This document shows positions 44,839-58,639 of a DNA stretch of 64,000 bases, in pieces. The stretch comes from Trichaptum fuscoviolaceum (taxonomy: Eukaryota; Basidiomycota; Agaricomycetes; Hymenochaetales; Trichaptaceae): NCBI GenBank assembly GCA_910574455.1, contig CAJSYZ010000001.1, positions 5,483,518 to 5,547,517 of the forward strand. Direction: 5' to 3'. The number at the start of each line of letters is the position of its first letter. The stretch's first letter is position 1. The position numbers and the translations under genes are program-made. The notes under the pieces are model-generated. The model had not been told where the DNA came from. It saw only the letters and a program-made list of their open reading frames with translations, and did not search any database.

Positions 44839-46400
44839 CTACTTATCAGTGACCAAACCTGCTTTGCCGTCGTAGTTGAGGATGATATCAACAGACTCTT
44901 TGTCGGCGTATAGATCATCAACGCATGTTGAGTCGTAAGGCGACCTGTGACGCTCCGCTGAGGTGTTCAAGAACTCTGCTTTGCTTGACATCTCGCAGTC
45001 GCCCCGGACCGCCAATGTACTTGAGGTCGGGTTCTCCAATGGAACATTGCTCAGTGTCTGTTGGCCGTCGCGCTCGTGCATCTCCACAATCTGCATACCG
45101 ACGGCGAGGCATTCCATACGCATGTCTACCGAGTCGGCGGGCGCGGGCATGGGTGGGGGCTGTTCGACCTTTAACTCCTTCTCGTTGTCGAATCGGACTG
45201 CTGACACGAAGGCGTAGTCAGCTAGGATGGGGCGCCAGCGCTGAAGCTGATAGGGATCGTCGACGAGAACACGCTTGCTGATGTAGGCTTCAGTCTTGAT
45301 TTTTGGAGCCTGTGGCTCCCATCCTGCAGGGATAGGCTGTTCCTTGTTCGCAACCTGAGTCCAGTTCCTGCAGTGAAGTTCAGTGACGAGCATATTTCAA
45401 AGGACAAGCTACTTACACATCATTGAAAAAGATGCTATCCTTAGCGTCTTTCATCGAGATGCGATGGTCGGGGTTTTTGGCAAGTAACCTTCGCATCAAA
45501 GTGTATGCCGGGTAGAAGTCTTTGCTGAACCAATCGGGAAAAAGAGGGTCGTCCAAGAGCACCCTTTCCTGAAGGTGGTTCCGATCACGGCCACGGAACG
45601 GATGCTGGAGGGTCAATTAGTGAGTGACGAAGACCATGAGGATAAAAAAAGAAGGACTCACTCTTTCGAAGACAAGTTCGTAGAAGATAACTCCGACGGA
45701 GAAATTGTCGGCCTTATACGAGTAGTATTCGTCGCGAAGCATCTCTGGTGCCATATACCCAGGAGTGCCACACTCACCTGCCGTACAATGCCAGAAGTCT
45801 TCGGTCCTCATTGCCTCGAGACAGCTGCCCATGACGTGTCGGTACACGTGCCCTAGTCCAAAACCGCCAACGACCAGCCGCCCGTGTTCGTCCAGAAAGA
45901 TGTTCTCGGGATTGTAATCGTGGTGGACAATGTTGTCATCCTGCATGACACTCACGGTGTGACAATGTAAGAGTTCAGCTGGAAGAACAAACTTGATTAG
46001 AGAAAGGAAGGACGTACGAGCTGTGCCATGAGGAACTTGACCTTGTGCATCCGGAATTAAGTCTTATAGTAGTACAAGGTGTCCCTTAGGTTGCCTCCGG
46101 GAGCAAGACCTTGTACGATCGAGGAGATGAGCGGATCTATGAAAGATTCTATCAAAGGGGTAAAATATGGTGAGTTGTCGTCAAAAGAGAGAGGATGCTC
46201 TTCTCTGTAAACACGAGCTCCCGGTGCTCACTGGCACAGGCGGCAAGGCAACTTCAGACGACCGTGGGAGTAACACGGTCTTGTGATTGTCAAACAAGCA
46301 CGCGTCAGTCATGTGCTTTGTATGACTCAGAGGGCAGGCTTCAAATATTCCATTTATGGTCTGGCGCGTACATACGTTGAGCTAGGTTCAATTCCTGTCA
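44839..46400 (-). pseudogene. AGC-type protein kinase relic
   Basis: Minus-strand pieces align in order with an AGC kinase. An N-lobe trace (EHRELVFTEKSILSLL, about 46230) is followed by GLAPGGNLRDTLYYYKT, stop (TAA at 46059-46057) and KFLMAQL. Across an intron come the catalytic loop IVHHDYNPEN, GFGLGH where DFG is expected, and GTPGYMAPE. The rest of the C-lobe is DNFSVGVIFYEL, HPFRGRDRN and RRLLAKNPDHRIS. The tail begins NWTQVANKEQPIPAGWEP and runs to the stop at 44839. The Asp of DFG is Gly and the Lys of the catalytic loop is Asn, so phosphotransfer is unlikely even if translated. With an in-frame stop and a degraded N-lobe I call it a pseudogene, though the C-terminal half is well kept. 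Confidence 0.7.
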
Positions 46401-46599
46401 GCAGGGCGTCAAGGGAAGAAGGCGAAGATGAGCCCGGCTCGTCAAATGTTGGAGAGGGAATACGAGGGTCTGGAAAATGCGGTTGTTGAAGAAGTGGTAT
46501 GTACGAGTTTATATGTATGATAGCAACATGGCTAACTTGTGTACAGCGTATCGTTCTGTTGGAGGCACGGAGAGGCTTTAGGCGGCAGTACAGATGTCC

Positions 46600-49500
46600 T
46601 TCGTCAATTCCAAGCGGTCAATCGACGAAGCAGGCGACATGGTCGAAGAGTGTATGTTGTATCTTATCTTCTGCTCTTCCCTTGCGCTAACTTCCATCAG
46701 ATTGGGATATGACATTTCCCGACGAAGACGAGCGCGAAGCGTCCCTGGCCACCTTCGCGTTCTGCGCTGCGCATCACTGTTATCATCCTCCGCCAGCCCG
46801 ATCTTCTCAGCGCCCGGCACCCTCATCAAGCAAAGCGTGTAGCGCAGCCTTGAACGCGCGTTGCGGTGGGACGACTGCGTTGGGTGTCGCCGTCGGAGGT
46901 TGCTTGACAGGTTTCTTGACATTGCTCATGTTGCAGGTCCGACAGCTCATTGAGGCTGGTCGACCACGATGCCATTCAACGTGCACGGATGTTGACTGCC
47001 TCTGCGAGTGGATGAAGGATTGCATCAGCAAGCATGCAGCGCTCATCCCAGTCGTCGTGGCGCTCGTTGCCTACCCCAACGATGCAACACCAGGCATGCG
47101 CGGCGCTCAATGGGCTGGTTGAGATCCTGCAGGACGACATCAAGGACTACCTGGCGCTGCTCACGGAATGCTTCTTCGTACTCCTCAAAACCGCGCCTCT
47201 AACGTCAAGGTGGTCGTCACTGACACGACTGCGTTCGCGCCGCGTGACATCTTCCTGTGCTGATGTTGGACAAACTAGGACTTTTCACCCTGTTCGGAGC
47301 CAAAGGAGTTTGCTGTGGGTTCAGTAGGAATATCCGTCGGGGTTGCAGGAAAGGGAAGAATACGCCGGTATCTCGCACACATGATGAGGCAGGCCTTCGA
47401 CGGCATCAGGACGAGCTGTATGCCTAAGGAGTGCAGCTTTATCTTCTTCGAGGTCATGGCTAGAAGATAATGCTGGGAGAGTTATAGGCTAGTCGAATCC
47501 TTGAGTCTCGGTGAGTACTCTGTGAATCCTTATTTACCCCTAGCTAATGTCTATACTTTGCGACCGTGACAAGGAGCTGTCCGACCTTTTTTTTACCAAT
47601 GGCAACCTTGTATCTTTGGCTCCCAAAACCGCCAGCGAGCACGCTAACGCGGCGATCGAGATCGACGACAGCTCTGTCAATCACGGACGACAAACCCTTT
47701 GATGTCAGCTCTGCCATCGTCACGGAGAAGGACACTGATGCAGGCACCTTCAGCACCGTCTTCGTCGCGACGAGCCGGCACTTCCCTCCGTACATCGAAT
47801 TCATCTCTCTCCTTCGCCAATTGCGAGTGCAAGCCGAAGGAGCGCGACGGAGAGCGTCCTGGAGATCATCAAGTCCTTCTGCAAGCTGAGCGACCCGGAG
47901 GTCTGGTAGCTGATCTGGCGATTGGCGTATCGTCAAAGACCTTACCGGTGCCGCTGTGCGAGAATGACTCCTGGCATGATGAGCTCCTTTACCTCAGCTC
48001 ACTTCGACGAACCAGACCTGCGCTGTGCTCGACATGCTGATCGAGATTCGGCAAGACATCATCGACAGCCACCCTGCGCTCCCTATGGAGCGCCTATCAA
48101 GTCTACTTGACACCGCGCCATCCAAGAAGAGGGCGGTTGTCAGTTTTGCGTTCGGGTCCGTCGCGCTCGCGTCGTGAAGCAGCTTCCTGTAATCGCACCG
48201 GTGATGGGCAAGCTGAAACAATTCACTTTTTTTATTCTGGAGGTGGGGATCGGACGGAGCTTAAGGGGTATCGCTGTGGATGTGGGTGGTACATTCACGG
48301 AGGCTGTCAGAAAGGAGAAAGGAGGCATTTTGCACGTATTTTGCAGATAGGGCGGTGCAGACATTCAGATGGGCAACGTGTGCCTGACGGAGTCCGGCTT
48401 CCTTTCCTTTGGCGTTATGGTCTGAGTGTTTGTAGATGAGCTCGCACTCAAAATCGGCGGTGCCGTCACGGCTAGAGGCCATCAAGCAAAACGAAATTTG
48501 TGGGCTCCAGTGAGTACTTTTCAGCTACTGCCCTAGCCATAGCTTATCATCATCTCTCGCTGCAGATAAGGAGAACTCCGGGCTCTTCACCACCAGTGAC
48601 TTCGAAGCTTTAGCTGTCGAGATTAAAGACGTGAACTTCAATGCGATGATCAAGATCGACGACGACGGACAATCTCATGGAGGGGAACTCAGCCATCACC
48701 ATGGAGAATGAACTCACCACAGACACCATCAGCGCGGGACCAGCACCTGTGACTCCTACCGATCGTCTAACCCCGTTTCAACCTCATCATCTCTTGCCTC
48801 CCTCATTACTACAAGGGTATTTCGACGGGAGCTTCCTTGAGAGCACTAAGGAGTTCTATGAACTGTGCAATCTGTAGGACTGGCGGTACTCGCTGTGCCA
48901 CTTCATCAAAATACCGAAGACATCATGCGCGAGCTAGCGCCACTGCTTGCTTGGTACAAGATCGAGAACGCACATGTGAGTAGGCTCGCATATTGATTCT
49001 GTTCTTCATGCTTTCAAGAGCGGATACTGAACTCTCTCCTTTGCTGCTCAGGTCTGTTGCCGTTTCTCTTTTTGCGTCGGTCCTGCATTCTGGGAAGGAC
49101 GGAAGTGCTTCTTAATTTTCAAACAGTTAAAGTTTCACAAAATTCCTGTACTCAAGATCCTCGAGGAGAGGTGCGGCGCCGTGAACCTGATCCTGTTACG
49201 AAAAGTGCTTTTCCGGACGAGGACAAACGATGAGGCGCTGCAGGGAGGCGAAGGAGATCTAGTCAGATATCGACTCTGCGCTGACCTCTTCTTCTGGTGA
49301 TCTGGTGGCGGACCTCGCTGCTGTGCTTGGCGCTGAATTTGCGCGGGCCTTTCATACTTTTCCCCATCCTATCTTAGCATACGTACGTCATTCCTCTTGC
49401 TCTCATGGATCTCATAGGCTAATTAATGGACTGCAGCGGGAGAAGTGCTTACTCCGCAAACCTTATTTATCTATTGAAGCGCGCGCGCGCGGAGATACAT

Positions 49501-49750
49501 TGTTGTGAAGGGAGCGAGCTTGCCTTCGACGCAGATTCTCCTCCCAGATCTTTCTCGTAACGAGTCTGAAGTCCTCGGCAACACCGCCTTCGCCAATGAC
49601 ATCGTAGGCAGTTGATTTCTCGCCCCAATACCTGCACCGGCGCCTGCTCGCCTCCCTCCCTCCGCTCTTTCAGGTCCCGTCAAATGCGCCTTTTGAGGGC
49701 CTGAACGAGCACGACCATGCGGCGGGCGTAGTTTCTCTCGCATGATTCTC
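46600..49750 (+). pseudogene. Kap123/importin-4-like karyopherin, decayed copy A
   Basis: Scattered pieces in all three frames match a HEAT-repeat importin of the Kap123 type, in order. They include CSALNARCGGTTALGV (46840), QACAALNGLVEILQDDIKDY (47086), NVKVVVTDTTAFAP (47195), EKDTDAGTFSTVFVATSRHF then PYIEF (47730), SVLEIIKSFCKLSDPEVW (47850), GIAVDVGGTFTEAV (48270), DLAAVLGAEFARAFHTF (49310) and NESEVLGNTAFANDIV (49560). Stops and frame changes separate nearly all of them. Part of the sequence appears twice (47.1-47.25 and about 48.1 kb). A second copy in opposite orientation lies at 56480-54380. The intact gene is expected elsewhere in the genome. Confidence 0.7.
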
Positions 49751-50475
49751 AAGAAGACAAGAAGACGGAGGTTATCCCGCTGGACCACGTCCTCCTTGAC
49801 GGGATCCCTACCCGTAAAAACCGACTTCCCCGAGAGCTTGCTAATACATGCACCCCTGCTTCGGGACGATGCTAGATCAGAATCGATTAAACTCTTGCAA
49901 GCGTGGAGAAGGGATACTAGACGGGATGCGACGACTCTGACCGCGTGAACGAGGATCTCGGCGGAAGCTCTAGAGGAAGTCGCGTGTGGAGAGGATAGCT
50001 AATCTTGTGTTATACGAGTTGTACTTATTCATCATCAACGTGCTGGTATTCGTGGTTCTTCGAGTGTACGGAGATCTTTCAATAACAGCTTTTCCCTAAC
50101 GGAACAGCGAAAGTCCTACAGCACGTAGTTCATAAAACCTGTATTCATAACATACGCGTACCCTATGAATATTACATTTTGCTCCCGTATTGCAATGTAT
50201 GGCAGTGTTCTGTATTATCCGAAAGAAAAGCAACATTCAGAGCTTAGGGCTCCAGTTGTGCACAGATATGAAATAAAAAGACTACAGGCATCGAGAACTT
50301 GAAGTTAAAAGCAATTCATTAGATGAAAAGTTGCTTGAAGAATATGTGATAGAATCAGAAAAGAATCTAGGATGAAGCACTGCTTGGTGAAAGCACGTTT
50401 CGGAGGCGCAAGCTGAAGACTTGGGAAAGCTGCCCATGGCCGATGGTTCGTCAATGCCACTTGCTCTTCTTTAGC
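49751..50475. other. intergenic, no recognised gene
   Basis: AT-rich and without coding signal, between the decayed importin and a minus-strand open frame. Confidence 0.35.
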
Positions 50476-51180
50476 CTACGATACGCCTGGGCACGGTGGA
50501 GAGACTGTGATGTCCTCTTCATGCTTGGAGATCGTACTAATCGTAACTGGGCTCCTCCAGCGATTCCCGTGCCTTCGCCCTTTCACGACTGTGCTCACCA
50601 TTAGCAGACTCTGGAAGATCAGCAAGTGATACGCTGACAGATTCTGCTTATGGTGGTAGATTTGCAACGGCCTCCGCGACGGCGTCGGTGTCGGTTGAGG
50701 GATGCTTGCTTTGTTCTTCACCCGCTTCTTAAAAACATCTGCGGACCAGTTCAGCGCCGAATGCATCCCCACTTCGTCATGCTCAGGATTTCCTGATGAC
50801 TGGTACGGGTATAGGTGCGGATAATAAGATGGCCGCGAGGAAGCATAGAGCAACTTAAAATTCTCATCCGGTGCGGCGGTGCCATTCCATTCGAATTCGC
50901 GTTGTAAGGTGTCTCGAATGGCATGGTGTTGAAAGCGAAATTCCCGGGAGGCGTCGATAGCGAGAAACCAGAGGGCGTCGAATAACGTGGGCCAGAGTGC
51001 ATCGCAAGCGTACCGAGATCTGGCTGGGATACAGGAGTGGTAGCGCATAGGCTGGCCGCGGAGTGGCTTCACTAGGTGTTTAAGGGTAGGGTGAAGCGTG
51101 GGTGCTCGATGCTTGCGCATTCGCAGTAGAGACCAGCGATAGCTTAGATGAAATAAGAACAAAAACTTCAAGTCAAACAA
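50476..51180 (-). pseudogene. uncharacterised Pro/Tyr-rich frame, possibly broken
   Basis: A 234-codon minus-strand frame. Its Pro/Ser/Tyr-rich middle (YASSRPSYYPHLYPYQSSG) continues naturally upstream in a different frame (HSGPRYSTPSGFSLSTPPGN, NTMPFETPYNANSNG), suggesting one protein split by a frameshift near 50870. It lies downstream of the decayed KDM4-like copy on the same strand and could be that gene's C-terminal region or a separate gene. No domain is recognised. Confidence 0.35.
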
Positions 51181-51639
51181 ACGGAACAGATACGTACAGG
51201 TGGTTGCGCAGCTGTGGAGGGTTTAGGCCATCTGTAGCGCCTTTCATCTTTGCCCAAACAAACTACTTCATTCGAACTCCTGTCTCGGCGTCCGTCCCAG
51301 GTGGTCTAAACGGTATTGCGTTCCTGGTGGAGAGCAAGAACTGGAATCTGCAAGAAACATGGGGTGACACGGCGCTTGACGCGAGGCATCGGTGAGAAGA
51401 GTCCTAGCCACACGACCGAGTCCATTGGCCTTTTCGAGATAGCCACATCTAGATGAAAATTGTAATGAGAGTCAAATTCCAGAAGAAGCAAAGAGAGAAA
51501 CACCCACGAGATTGTGCTGAGAACAAAGGTACTTGTACTCTAGTTTCCTGATCGTCTTGATAGCCTCCAGCTCCACTTCGACTACGTCTGAGTCTATAGT
51601 GCGATCAGCCATAATATTCTCATCGTTCCCGATGCCTTC

Positions 51640-54330
<2,691 letters not shown>

Positions 54331-54379
54331 TGGTAACTCTGCTCTAGCCTCAGCTGGTCGGGACCCGACGGGCGAGGAT

Positions 54380-56480
54380 TGTTACGAAGACCAAGAGCAG
54401 GTAGTTGATCGAGATATGAAGCGATGATGTCCGGCGCACCGTGGAGGCGAGATAGGGTGCGGGACTCGACCTGTTCTCGATGAAGTCGATCTGGTACGGC
54501 AGGATCTCGGTGGTGGTGGGCAGAACCTGGTCGAAAGGGTAGCCTTCTCCTTGAGAATCACGGGAGAGACGGCGCCTGTCGCAATGAACTTCGCGGTAGG
54601 CACGTCGGACGAGATCGCGGAGAGTGAGTGAAGAGTGGTGAGCAAAGGCAGGTATTGCGGTAAGAGATCGATTGGGCTGTGAGGACTTGAAAATCTTTCC
54701 AAAAGCGCCTGGTAAAAGAGGTCGAGGAGATGCTGCGGAGAACTCGGTATTGCTCCTTTCATCCTGATGATAGTCTCAGCGAGTGCTTCCTCCTCTGGAG
54801 AAACCGTCAGCATACGTGATTCATGGAGATGACTGAAATGGCGCACGTACGAACTACAGATGATAAAGAAGAATGCCCAGAAGGCATGCGCGAAGTCGGC
54901 ACTGCCAACAATCACCAGCGAAAGAGATCAATAAGTTGTTCTCCGCTTGCTTAGTAGTCCTCCAACGGATCAACATCCTCATCCTGGTTCGCAACTTCTT
55001 GGAAAATCGCCTTTCGTTCCAGGTTCTGAATAGCGATGTTGAAGATCTGTTCGAGGTCATGGAATGGCGAGATGGAAGGACTCAGACGCAATTAAGATGG
55101 AGTTGAACGAAATGCACTTACGGGCTACGAGGAACATAGGAACCGCCGTATTCAGAGCCGCTGCCAGGCCACCACACAGAACAGTGACGATAGACCTAAA
55201 CAGGGAGGAAGCAGTCAGCATAGGCTATGTAGACATGAAGATATGATCAGGATCAGAACAGAATCCATATGCAGTCTCATGCGCCCAAAAGGTCATCGAA
55301 GTGAGCTGAGTTAAAGGAGCTCATCATTGTAGATGGCAAGAGGAGAATTTTACTCACTTGTCGTCCCCAATCTCATGCATATCATGCAATGGCACCAGCG
55401 CGTGCGAGTTGAAGTCACTGATTGTGGTGAAGTGGGATAGCAATTGCGAGACGCGGTTGCCAGTCCTGCGGGTCGCTCAGGTCGTAGAAGCTCTTGATGA
55501 TCTCGAGGATGCCTCTGTCGCATTCTTTCGGATATCCTCGCCGTATTGAGGGAGGGAAATGGGTTCAAGCACGCACAGCTCGATGTACGGCAGGAATTGC
55601 GGGCCCTTAAGTAGGTTGAGGACGGTACCGATAGTGTCTGCGACAAAGTCCTTCACGGCGAGAGCTGAATTGACCTGAACGCGCTTGACCTCGACCTCGA
55701 GCGATGGGCTAGTGTTTTCGTCCTTGATCTTGAAAGTCAGTCGAGAGTGCAGAGTCGCCAGTGTCGAAGACTTGAGAGAGCTGGGTAGAGACTGTAAGAG
55801 ATAGTCAGGAATTGGGGGTTGATCAGGATATGCAAAGCACTCAACGGAACTCGAAGATTCGTCTTGCTTGACTCCCAAATGTCTGCGGGATGCCTCCTTT
55901 CCTATACCCTCTGCGATTGTCCCAACTGCACCCTAGCAGTACCCTCACTTCTGTATCCTTCCCCTCCGCCTGAGAGAAGGCGGAGGTGCTTTAGATTGTC
56001 CATCATTGGTGCGAAGTACGGCATGAAGCTGGTGCGCGGCAGATCCATCGCGCCAGTGACGACCGCCTTGACGTTAGAAGCGCGATTTCGAGAAGGCTGA
56101 AGAAGTATTCCGTGAACAGCGCAAGGTATTCTGTACGAGCTCAATCAGCCCATCAAGCGCCGTGCATGGCTGGGGCTGTGTCGAGGGGTAGACAACGAGC
56201 GCCACGATGACTGCTTGCTGATGCACTCCTTCACCCACTCGCAGAGGCAGTCAACATCCGTGTACCTCTCAAGACCTTAAAGACTGACCTCAATTAGCGG
56301 GAAGACCTGCGACATGAGCAAAGTCAAGCCGCCTTCGACGATGACACCTAGCGCAATTGTCCCACCGCAACGCGTATTCAAATTTGCGCTGAACGCTTTG
56401 CTTGCTGAGGCTGCTGGGCACCAAGAAGGTCGTGCTGGCGGTAGGTGGCAGAAGTTGCAGAACGCGGAGTTGTGGTAAAA
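54380..56480 (-). pseudogene. Kap123/importin-4-like karyopherin, decayed copy B
   Basis: Minus-strand pieces are in the same order as copy A: FSANLNTRCGGTIALGV (56380), TDVDCLCEW (56250), NRASNVKAVVTGAMDLP and FMPYFAPMMDNLKHLRLLSG (56080-55980), VKDFVADTIGTVLNLLKGPQ then FLPYIEL (55620), RGILEIIKSFYDLSDPQDW (55510), QNLERKAIFQEVANQDEDVD (55035), ADFAHAFWAFF (54895) and GAIPSSPQHLLDLFYQALLE (54750). Some segments (55878-55477) stay open for more than 100 codons, so decay is less advanced than in copy A. It lies head-to-tail upstream of KDM4 copy A. Confidence 0.72.
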
Positions 56481-56586
56481 GCTGCGGGAAGGTCTGCTCA
56501 CGTGGACAGTAGAATTCAGCCTGAGTTCAACAGTCGCGTCGTTTTCGCAAGAACGACGCGCCAAAGCCACTTCAAGTTCACCATCC

Positions 56587-58462
56587 ATGCCCCCCAAGCG
56601 GCCAAGGCAGCCCATCGACTACGCCGAAAGGGCAAGAAAAGCAGCTGCGACTCGAGCCGCAAAGAAGCTGAGACTGGATGAGGCTCAGGATGCTGCCATG
56701 ATCAACGAGCGGCGATTGACCAACGAGTTGATTAGTTCCACTGGAGGTGGCAACCAGATTCAAAGCGCCCCAGATGCCAGTGGTCCCTCGAGTTCAACAA
56801 ATCATTTTGGATATGTATATGCGAACATCGGTCGTTTGGGAATGCAAGTTGTAGGAATGCGTAGTATGGGTAATGGTACGTTAATGTTGTCTCAGGGAAA
56901 GTATAAGTACTGAATTTCTTATTTACTGCTAATGCAATGTAATTAGGAAGCGTTGGATATAATATGCCGCCACCTCAGGCTGATACTGTGGATCATCATG
57001 ATGTCCATAATTCGAACACCGGCAAGTTATTTTGTGTTACTTATTACAAATTTTGAAGTATTAAATGGCTTTTCTTTCAGGTCCTCCGCAAACATCGCCG
57101 CTCCATTCTCCTCAACAACGCCCGCCAACTGTACAAGAAAGGCAGCCAGCTAAACGTCCTACAATTGATCAAAGATTTCGGATGTCGCCTGCATTGGCTT
57201 TCGAGCGCTCATCAGGCGCGAAACAACCATCTTTGCCTGATCAAACATTACAGACATTGCCAGCATTGGCTTTCGAAGGCTCATCAGGCGCGAAACAAAA
57301 ACCTTTGTTATACAAATCGACGCGATCATTCGCTTTGGAGCCCTTAGACGGGAAAAGAAAACCTTTGATTTATCGATCAGTTCGGATGTCGCCAGAAGGC
57401 GCATCAGGCGCGAAACAACAATCTTTGCCTGATCAAACATTTCAGACGTCGCCAGCTTCCGCTTTCGAAGGATCATCCGGCGCGATACAACAATCTTTGC
57501 CAATGGCTGAAACGACAGAAAGCGTCCCCCGTTATCAGAATAGGCCAGCCTGTTCCGCGCTTGCTGAAGAGCACGGATCTGGTGACGGAGACACTGTAAT
57601 CCCTGGGTCTAATATGCAGGGCGCGACTGTGGTGCACTCTGAAGAAACACCATCAGGTTCGAAAGTCCATCAGTCGCATGGTTCTGTTGTTGGCTCCATT
57701 TCCAAGCGGGATCAAAATCCCCGGGTTCAGGTGAAATATGAACTTGAGACTCTGGAGAGGTTGATGGAGTTCATGGTGGGGACTCGCTCGGCGAACACGT
57801 ACATGCCCTTGACGTGCTTTCTTCCTGGTTATGATGGAACGGGGGAGAAAGAGCGTGAAATATCTCTATCACGCTGGGACTATCTTGAGGCGGTATGGGG
57901 TATAATGGGTGCGATGCGTGAAGTTATTAATCGCATCGATGCTGAACATCTGTCCGAGGTGAAGTTAGTGGCAGAGAGATTGACGATGCATTTTGGGAAC
58001 GTTATGCACCTCATTGCTCTTGCGCGTCCCCTTAAGCATTGCTGTGCATATTGCATCAGAATGCGCAAGGCGTTCGCAGAAACAGCCGACTTTGATATCG
58101 GAGTATGGCGTGAGGATGTGTTTATCTTCGAAATCGCTAACGACTTGGCGGATGGCCGTCTACCCGTTGGTATGGTGTTACCGGACTTAGAACAAAAATT
58201 GCAGCCTACATCGAATCGTGGTTGGGAGAAAAAGGAGTTCTGCATTGCATGTGGGATGGTTGGCCATCACTCACAAGTATGTCAGAATCCGAGCACTACG
58301 TTCCTTGCGCATAAAAAAGGTGGCGAGATGATGCAGAAACTCTGCTTCGGATGGAACAATAATCCGCGATCTTGTCATAATGTTTGTGGTTTTGCGCATA
58401 GGTGTTCTGTGTGTGGGACGGAGGGACATGCGGCAAGGGTATGCGACCGTAGGAGGTCGTAG
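56587..58462 (+). CDS. CCHC-CCCH-CCHC zinc-finger protein with internal repeats
   Basis: Exons 56587-56875, 56947-57021 and 57081-58462 (289, 75, 1382 nt) join in frame to 581 residues; the second intron uses a GC donor (GCAAGT). The N-terminus is basic (RARKAAATRAAKKLR). Residues about 120-265 hold about six copies of a 25-30 residue repeat around (A/F)EGSSGAKQxSLPDQTxQTSPA. A folded, mostly helical middle follows. The C-terminus has a perfect CX2CX4HX4C knuckle (CIACGMVGHHSQVC), then a CX9CX3CX3H finger (from CFGW to GFAH), then a second CX2CX4HX4C (CSVCGTEGHAARVC), ending RRRS. This is an RNA/DNA-binding array, reminiscent of Gag-like or element-associated proteins. No transposase or polymerase was seen beside it. 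It sits between decayed genes yet looks intact. Confidence 0.85.
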
Positions 58463-58639
58463 TTGATGGAGGGGAGTCTGCTCGTGACTGTCAATTTTAT
58501 GTTATGACCTGCTATCGATTGCTTTTTTTATTCTATCCTAATAACTTGTGCTTCACATTCTGAGAGGCAAAGTAATATTGCTTTACATTTGCTTCCGTGT
58601 AATTAATTGGACTAAAAGTATGTTGTCACGTAGTGCGTA

